This document shows, in pieces, positions 6,168-10,727 of a DNA stretch of 10,727 nt. Within the stretch, counting starts at the first letter, position 1. Each line of letters opens with the position of its first letter. The position numbers and the translations under genes are program-made. This stretch comes from Desulfonatronospira sp. (GTDB taxonomy: Bacteria > Desulfobacterota > Desulfovibrionia > Desulfovibrionales > Desulfonatronovibrionaceae), in the NCBI GenBank assembly GCA_003563255.1, contig PWSL01000475.1, forward strand, positions 1 to 10,727, given 5' to 3'. The notes below the pieces were generated by a model. That model was not told where the DNA came from. It did no database searches and was given only the letters and a program-made list of their open reading frames with translations.

Positions 6168-6871
6168 AAACACCGGAACAGTATTTTCAGGAACAGGTCT
6201 TTGATCCTGATACATCTGCATCTCAAAATGAGATTTCGGATCAGGAACAGGCTTTCATCAACAGGTACCTGGGAGAAGAGCTGGCCGGAAAGATTCCCGA
6301 GGTGGGACAGAAGGCACAGCAGGCCCAGGACCTTCCAGGGCCGCAACCCAGGGTGGAAACTCAGTCATGCACTGAACATCAGGATGCTGTACAACGCAAA
6401 GATTCAGATTATAAAAGCCTCTCAGAGGTATTACGCCTGCGAGGGGAAGTGCAACTGGTCAGCTTTTTCAATGGGCAGCAGGAATACGCCCTGCCTATTG
6501 AAACTGTCCAGGAGGTCATTAAGTATATCCAGCCCTCCAGGCTTCCCACAGCACCTCCTTACGTCGAGGGGGTCATAAACCTGCGCAGTAAGATCACTCC
6601 GGTCGTAGATCTGCCTGGACTTTTGCGGATAAAGACGTCTGAAAACACTGAGCACAGGTTTATGATAGTATGCAGGCACTCAGGCTTTCAGATAGCACTG
6701 CTGGTTGAGCGTATTGCCACCATGTACCGGGTATCTGACAGTGATATTGAGTGGAACGTGGATGGAGTTCTGGGGGGCGATTCCGGGATAGTGGAGGCCC
6801 TGATAAAAAACCGTGAACGGATAATCTCCATCCTTGGCATTGAAAAGTTAGTCCAGTATCTACTTGGATAG
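6164..6871 (+). CDS. cheW: CheW-domain coupling protein with about 90-residue N-terminal extension (ParP-like candidate)
   Basis: The CheW domain occupies about residues 93-233: VQLVSFFNGQQEYALPIETVQEVI, the characteristic LPTAPPYVEGVINLRSKITPVVDL (128-150, with the conserved arginine R141), and the closing ERIISILGIEKL. CheW links chemoreceptors to CheA in the membrane-associated array. Plain CheW proteins are about 150-170 aa; this one has 235. The additional N terminus is hydrophilic, rich in Q, E, D and P, with no recognised domain and probably disordered from about 45 to 82. It is translationally coupled to the upstream ParA-like gene. In Vibrio, ParP pairs an N-terminal ParC-binding region with a C-terminal CheW-like domain, and the arrangement here is similar. 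It could equally be the ordinary CheW of this locus with a lineage-specific tail, since no second CheW is seen in the window. Confidence 0.92.
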   Translation: MKTPEQYFQEQVFDPDTSASQNEISDQEQAFINRYLGEELAGKIPEVGQKAQQAQDLPGPQPRVETQSCTEHQDAVQRKDSDYKSLSEVLRLRGEVQLVSFFNGQQEYALPIETVQEVIKYIQPSRLPTAPPYVEGVINLRSKITPVVDLPGLLRIKTSENTEHRFMIVCRHSGFQIALLVERIATMYRVSDSDIEWNVDGVLGGDSGIVEALIKNRERIISILGIEKLVQYLLG

Positions 6872-6906
6872 CAGAAAGAAAAATAAACCATGGAGCAGCA
6901 CTTACA

Positions 6907-7275
6907 ATGGCCAAACATATTCTGATGGTGGACGATTCCAAGACTGTGCGGAATCTGATAGCCTTTATCGTCAAGAAAGAGGGTTTTCATGTCACTACTG
7001 CAGAAGATGGTCTGGACGCACTGGAAAAGCTTTATGCAGCCTCCAAAATAGATCTGATTATTACTGACATCAATATGCCCCGCATGGATGGATTTACATT
7101 TGTACAGACACTCCGGGAGCAGGAGTCTTTCAGGGATGTGCCCATAATCATTCTGTCCACCGAAGGACAGGACAAGGACAGGGAACAGGGGTTGAACCTG
7201 GGGGCCAACCTCTACATGGTCAAGCCTGCTCAGCCGGAAAGACTGTTGAAAAATGTAAAGATGCTTATGGGCTAG
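6907..7275 (+). CDS. cheY: CheY: single-domain chemotaxis response regulator
   Basis: A 122-aa stand-alone receiver domain that takes phosphate from CheA and signals to the flagellar motor or another output. Visible residues are D9-D10 (metal/acidic pocket), phospho-acceptor D54 in ITDINMPRMDG, S84-T85 in IILSTE, aromatic Y103 and K106 in MVKP. There is no output domain. ATG 6907 follows GGAG (6892-6895) at a somewhat long 11 nt. It is 35 bases after cheW and 55 before cheA, in one apparent transcription unit. CheY here versus a chemotaxis-like CheY serving non-motile output cannot be told from the sequence. Confidence 0.96.
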   Translation: MAKHILMVDDSKTVRNLIAFIVKKEGFHVTTAEDGLDALEKLYAASKIDLIITDINMPRMDGFTFVQTLREQESFRDVPIIILSTEGQDKDREQGLNLGANLYMVKPAQPERLLKNVKMLMG

Positions 7276-7330
7276 GTTGCCGGTGATCGCTTCTGAAATA
7301 ATGCTGTTGATGTCAGGTGCGGAGAAGTAA

Positions 7331-10114
7331 ATGAGCCAAGATTTTTTCGATGCGGAAGTGTTTTCAGATTTCGTGGTGGAAGCCAGAGAACATCTGGAAA
7401 CCATTGAGCCCAAGCTTTTGGAGCTGGAAAATAATCCCGATAACCTGGAACTGCTGAACGATATCTTTCGGCCTATGCATTCCCTGAAAGGCGCTTCAGG
7501 ATTTCTGGGTCTAAAGGATATGAACGCCCTGGCGCACAAAGGTGAAAACATTCTGGACGAGCTGAGACAGGGGCGTATGAGGGTCAATTCCACCATCATG
7601 GACCTGATCCTGGAGGCCACTGACGCCCTGCGCACCATGGTGGACAACCTGGAAAGTATGGGTCACGAGGGCCGCCTGGAAGTCGGCCATATCATCACCC
7701 ATATTGAGGAAATCCTGAAAAATAAGGATCAGCCTCCAGACCAGGCAGAGCAGAGGGCTTTGCAGGAAGAAACCGCTCAGGAAACTGAAACCGCGCCCGG
7801 GGGGCAAAAATACACCCTGAACATGGTCAGCCTGGATCATCTGAACGATTTTATTGAGGAGGCCCAGGAAAATCTGGCCGCAGTCAATACGCTGCTTCTG
7901 GATATGGAAAAGGAAGGGGGCAGCACCCAGGAGCAGATAAATGACCTGTTCAGAAACTTTCACAACCTGAAAGGTAACAGCGGCATTATTGGCTATGCAG
8001 AACTAAACGGTCTGACTCACGAAGTAGAGACATTTCTGAATATTATCCGTTCAGGGGAGCAGGAACTTGACGGTGAAGTCCTGGATGTCCTTCTGGAAAC
8101 TGTGGACATACTGGAGTCCCTTTTAAATGATATTGACAGGGCAACTGGAGAAGTGCAGGGCATGGATGTCTCTGAGACCTCGGACAGGGTTCGGGACCTC
8201 AAAAAACGTTTTCAGTCCGGGAATGAAACAGGGGCAGGGTCTGTGGAAGAAGAAAGACCGGCAAAGAGGAATGGTGGGCAACAGGCCGTCACAGGCCATG
8301 AGGAGGATTCCGGGCAGGTTGAGTTCTCGGATGTCGACCCTGAAGACCTGCAGATATTCAAACAGACAGTTGAGCAGCAGTTTGCCAATATGAAGCTTGC
8401 ACTGGACAGGCTGTCCAGTGACGGGACCGACAAGGAAATGGTGGACGGACTTTACAGGTCACTGGTGACTGTTCAGAATTCCACCGGCTATATGGGGTTT
8501 GAAGAACTTAAAAAATATGCTGCAGACACTGCCAACCTGGTAGACCAGGGCCGTAAGACAGATACCGATTTTTCCCTGATGTACGATATACTCAAGCAGG
8601 AAGTGGATATTCTGGAGTCCATGGTTGGCAGACAAATTCAGAAGTTTGCCGCTGGTGCTGCAGAGGCCGGGCCGGATGTGCAGGAAGGCACTGTTTACTC
8701 TCCCGGCGAAAAGGGTGCGAAGGCACTGCAGGAAACGGAATCGCCACCCGGCCCGGGTCCTCAGGAAGAGGCTGCAGCCCCAGTTCCCGAGGCAGGAGAT
8801 GGAACCGGGATGGATGCCAGTAAGGTCAAGGATCTTCAGCAGGCTGACAAGCCTGAGGGTCCATCCAGGCCTGAAGAGGCAGAGGCACAGAACATTGGGG
8901 CCGGCAGAACTCAGGCAGGTTCCCCCTCCTCTACCATAAGGGTTGACCATGCCAGACTGGATGAACTCATGAACCTTATCGGGGAACTGATCATCAACCG
9001 CAACAGGTTTACCATGCTCTCCAGGTCTCTGGAGGAGGGGCATGATGTGCTGGAAGTGGCCCAGCAGCTGAATGAAACCACCAACTCCATGGCCCGCATT
9101 TCTGACGACCTGCAGGTGACCATAATGAATGTGCGCATGGTGCCGGTGCGGACTGTGTTTACCAAGTTTCCCCGCCTGGTGCGTGATCTAAGCCGCAAAA
9201 GCAATAAAGACATCCAGCTTGTCACCGAAGGGGAAGATACCGAGCTGGACAAAAGCGTGGTGGAACTTATCGGCGATCCCCTTGTACATCTGATCCGAAA
9301 CGCAGTGGACCACGGCCTGGAATCCCAGCAAGAGCGTAAAAAACAGGGCAAGGATGGAAAGGGCACCATATGGCTGCGCGCAGCCCACAAAGGCAATTCC
9401 GTGGTTATCGAAATAGAAGATGACGGCAAGGGAATAGATCCGGAAAAAATGAAGCTTAAGGCCGTGGAAAAAGGAGTCATCGGTGAGGAAGAAGCCCGGA
9501 ACATGGAAGCGGACCAGGCGGTGGAACTGATTTTCGCGCCGGGTTTTTCTACTGCTGAAACTATTACGGACGTGTCCGGGCGAGGTGTCGGCATGGATGT
9601 TGTCAAAAACAACATCAAGAGTCTCAAGGGTAATATATCCGTGAATACCACGGTGGGCCGGGGGACAAGATTTTCCATCACCCTTCCCCTGACCCTGGCT
9701 ATCATCGATGCCCTGATGGTGACGGTGAACGGGCAGATATATGCCATCCCCCTGGACGCTGTCTCAGAGACCACCAAGATAGAATCATCAAGAATAAACG
9801 AGATAAACAACCGTAAGGCCATAACACTGCGCGGTGAGGTGGTGGGCATTTCCAGCCTGGCGGAACTTTTGGATCTGCCTGAAAACAAGGAGGACAGGGC
9901 AGAACTTCCCCTGGTGATAATTATGGTGGGAGACCGCAGGCTTGGGCTGGTGGTTGACGATCTCCTGGAACGGCAGGAGGTTGTTATAAAGTCGCTGGGG
10001 GAATACCTGGGGGATCAGCCTGGGATATCAGGAGCCACCATTATGGGTGACGGCAGTGTGGTGCTCATCCTGGACCCCAACGAAATATACAAGCTTGCAA
10101 TCAGCAGGAGTTGA
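7331..10114 (+). CDS. cheA: CheA: chemotaxis sensor histidine kinase with three HPt-like domains, the third lacking the histidine
   Basis: Autophosphorylates under receptor/CheW control and donates phosphate to CheY and CheB. At 927 aa it is much longer than typical CheA (about 650). HPt1 (about 5-130) has H50 in MHSLKGASGFLG. HPt2 (about 165-270) has H211 in FHNLKGNSGIIG. HPt3 (about 333-435) aligns as LYRSLVTVQNSTGYMG, with V379 where histidine is expected and Q/N replacing the following K/G. A low-complexity P, E, A-rich linker (about 436-533) leads to the P3 dimerisation helices (about 535-605). The kinase domain has N657 in HLIRNAVDHG, G1 DDGKGID (697-703), FAPGFST (735-741) and G2 GRGVGMDVV (751-758), so the ATP site is intact. 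The P5 CheW-like domain is about 785-925. No clear P2 CheY-binding domain is visible. ATG 7331 has GGAG (7321-7324) at 6 nt. Confidence 0.97.
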   Translation: MSQDFFDAEVFSDFVVEAREHLETIEPKLLELENNPDNLELLNDIFRPMHSLKGASGFLGLKDMNALAHKGENILDELRQGRMRVNSTIMDLILEATDALRTMVDNLESMGHEGRLEVGHIITHIEEILKNKDQPPDQAEQRALQEETAQETETAPGGQKYTLNMVSLDHLNDFIEEAQENLAAVNTLLLDMEKEGGSTQEQINDLFRNFHNLKGNSGIIGYAELNGLTHEVETFLNIIRSGEQELDGEVLDVLLETVDILESLLNDIDRATGEVQGMDVSETSDRVRDLKKRFQSGNETGAGSVEEERPAKRNGGQQAVTGHEEDSGQVEFSDVDPEDLQIFKQTVEQQFANMKLALDRLSSDGTDKEMVDGLYRSLVTVQNSTGYMGFEELKKYAADTANLVDQGRKTDTDFSLMYDILKQEVDILESMVGRQIQKFAAGAAEAGPDVQEGTVYSPGEKGAKALQETESPPGPGPQEEAAAPVPEAGDGTGMDASKVKDLQQADKPEGPSRPEEAEAQNIGAGRTQAGSPSSTIRVDHARLDELMNLIGELIINRNRFTMLSRSLEEGHDVLEVAQQLNETTNSMARISDDLQVTIMNVRMVPVRTVFTKFPRLVRDLSRKSNKDIQLVTEGEDTELDKSVVELIGDPLVHLIRNAVDHGLESQQERKKQGKDGKGTIWLRAAHKGNSVVIEIEDDGKGIDPEKMKLKAVEKGVIGEEEARNMEADQAVELIFAPGFSTAETITDVSGRGVGMDVVKNNIKSLKGNISVNTTVGRGTRFSITLPLTLAIIDALMVTVNGQIYAIPLDAVSETTKIESSRINEINNRKAITLRGEVVGISSLAELLDLPENKEDRAELPLVIIMVGDRRLGLVVDDLLERQEVVIKSLGEYLGDQPGISGATIMGDGSVVLILDPNEIYKLAISRS

Positions 10115-10121
10115 AGCGTCA

Positions 10122-10637
10122 ATGGCAACCAGTGATCGCAAGCTCTCCCGCAGGGATCTTTTCAGGGGGATTTTTCGACAGGGCCGGGGAGATGCTGAAG
10201 AAAAGGAAGCCACCGGAGTCGACCCGGACATGGTTTACGCCGACAGGCTGTTGAGAGATGGACGGTATGACAAGGCTGCACATCTGTATTCCAGAATGCT
10301 CCAGAAAGAGCCCAGGCACCTGGAGGCCATGCGCAATATGGGATACTGCCTTTTCATGCAGGGAGATTACGCCGGTGCCAGGCAGGCCTGGGAAAAACTT
10401 CTGAGTTTCAGGCCCAGGGACAACTTTGCACTTCTTTACACCGGGCTTGCCTGTGCTCACCTGGGAAACGGAAAGAAGGCCCTGGAAAACTGGAATCTTT
10501 TTTTTGATATTCGCAAGCCCATTGTCCAGAGGGAGATAAACCTCATACTGGCCAGGCAGGAAAGAGGCGAGTCCCTGGAAGCTGAAGAAATGGCCGCCAT
10601 GGTCCAGAAGGCCATGGATAAGCAGAAAAATGCCTGA
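10122..10637 (+). CDS. Small TPR protein after cheA
   Basis: A 171-aa protein with about three tetratricopeptide repeats: ADRLLRDGRYDKAAHLYSRML (about 40-60), GYCLFMQGDYAGARQAWEKLL (about 74-94) and GLACAHLGNGKKALENWNLFF (about 108-128), then a charged C-terminal helix. TPRs bind proteins, and the partner is unknown. The N terminus carries SRRDLFRG, which resembles a twin-arginine motif, but the following residues are charged (IFRQGRGDAEEKE) with no hydrophobic stretch, so export is not supported. ATG 10122 lies 7 bases after the cheA stop, with AGGAG (10106-10110) at 11 nt. A longer frame from GTG 10047 would overlap cheA by 68 bases and is less likely. Position suggests it is the last gene of the cheA unit. 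Confidence 0.82.
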   Translation: MATSDRKLSRRDLFRGIFRQGRGDAEEKEATGVDPDMVYADRLLRDGRYDKAAHLYSRMLQKEPRHLEAMRNMGYCLFMQGDYAGARQAWEKLLSFRPRDNFALLYTGLACAHLGNGKKALENWNLFFDIRKPIVQREINLILARQERGESLEAEEMAAMVQKAMDKQKNA

Positions 10638-10661
10638 GGTCTTGAGTGCTCAGTGCCAGGC

Positions 10662-10716
10662 CTTGAAACCCCGTCTTTGCTAGAATTATTCTTATTTTAT
10701 GTGACAGGGTTTCAAG
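10662..10716. repeat. Perfect 10-bp inverted repeat at the end of the operon
   Basis: CTTGAAACCC (10662-10671) pairs with GGGTTTCAAG (10707-10716). After a C/A mismatch, GTC (10673-10675) pairs with GAC (10703-10705). The loop is AT-rich (about 27-35 nt). It lies 24 bases after the TPR gene stop. No U tract follows the stem, so it is not a textbook intrinsic terminator. It could still fold in the transcript, or be the edge of another repeat continuing past the window. Confidence 0.55.
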
Positions 10717-10727
10717 AGTAAGTCTAA

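Noticed and set aside
6688..7647. Long minus-strand open frame (319 aa) across cheW, cheY and cheA
   Set aside because: It is antisense to three clear genes and its translation is serine/arginine-rich with no recognisable domain; an open shadow of coding DNA.
8911..9888. Minus-strand open frame of 325 aa within cheA
   Set aside because: Directly antisense to the conserved P3/kinase region of cheA; low-complexity S/R/T composition typical of a shadow frame.
10047..10121. Upstream GTG start for the TPR protein
   Set aside because: It would overlap cheA by 68 bases without a visible ribosome site; ATG 10122 just after the cheA stop is simpler.
10122..10205. Twin-arginine signal peptide on the TPR protein
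   Set aside because: SRRDLFRG is followed by charged residues, not a hydrophobic segment or cleavage site.

Overview
The window is a one-strand chemotaxis locus, with all genes on the + strand. The order is cheB, a HEAT-repeat protein, cheR, a PilZ protein, a ParA-family ATPase, an extended CheW, cheY, a large multi-HPt cheA and a small TPR protein. Moderate GC, the protein sequences and this order fit a Desulfovibrionales-type sulfate reducer (Desulfobacterota, formerly Deltaproteobacteria). That assignment comes from recalled similarity, not a search. No MCP receptor, CheZ, CheC or CheD is present, so receptors and any dedicated phosphatase lie elsewhere.

Layout: 1-177 holds an inverted repeat built from three CACGGAA units per arm, then cheB (178-1269). 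Bases 1270-1679 hold no gene but two different palindromic intergenic repeats. The HEAT gene (1680-3617) overlaps cheR (3614-4495) by four bases. A second copy of the first repeat type follows (4504-4658), then the PilZ gene (4700-5095). A patch of GGGGACTGTCCCC-type palindromes (5131-5351) runs up to the parA-like gene (about 5382-6167). From there to the end the genes are compact: parA and cheW overlap by four bases, then cheY (6907-7275), cheA (7331-10114) and the TPR gene (10122-10637). The window ends in a 10-bp inverted repeat.

How the genes work together: CheW links receptors to CheA. CheA passes phosphate to CheY (motor or other output) and to CheB (receptor demethylation), and CheR supplies the opposing methylation. 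The ParA-like ATPase, translationally coupled to a CheW with a long N-terminal extension, suggests placement or inheritance of the signalling array, as in the ParC/ParP systems of polar bacteria. PilZ adds a probable cyclic di-GMP input. The HEAT protein is probably a scaffold of unknown partner.

Most unusual points: (1) CheA has three HPt-like domains, and the third has valine in place of the phospho-accepting histidine. (2) The ParA/extended-CheW pair. (3) Three families of palindromic repeats fill the larger gaps of the first half of the locus, including two copies of one element whose outer ends are conserved while the inner stem sequence differs but stays self-complementary.
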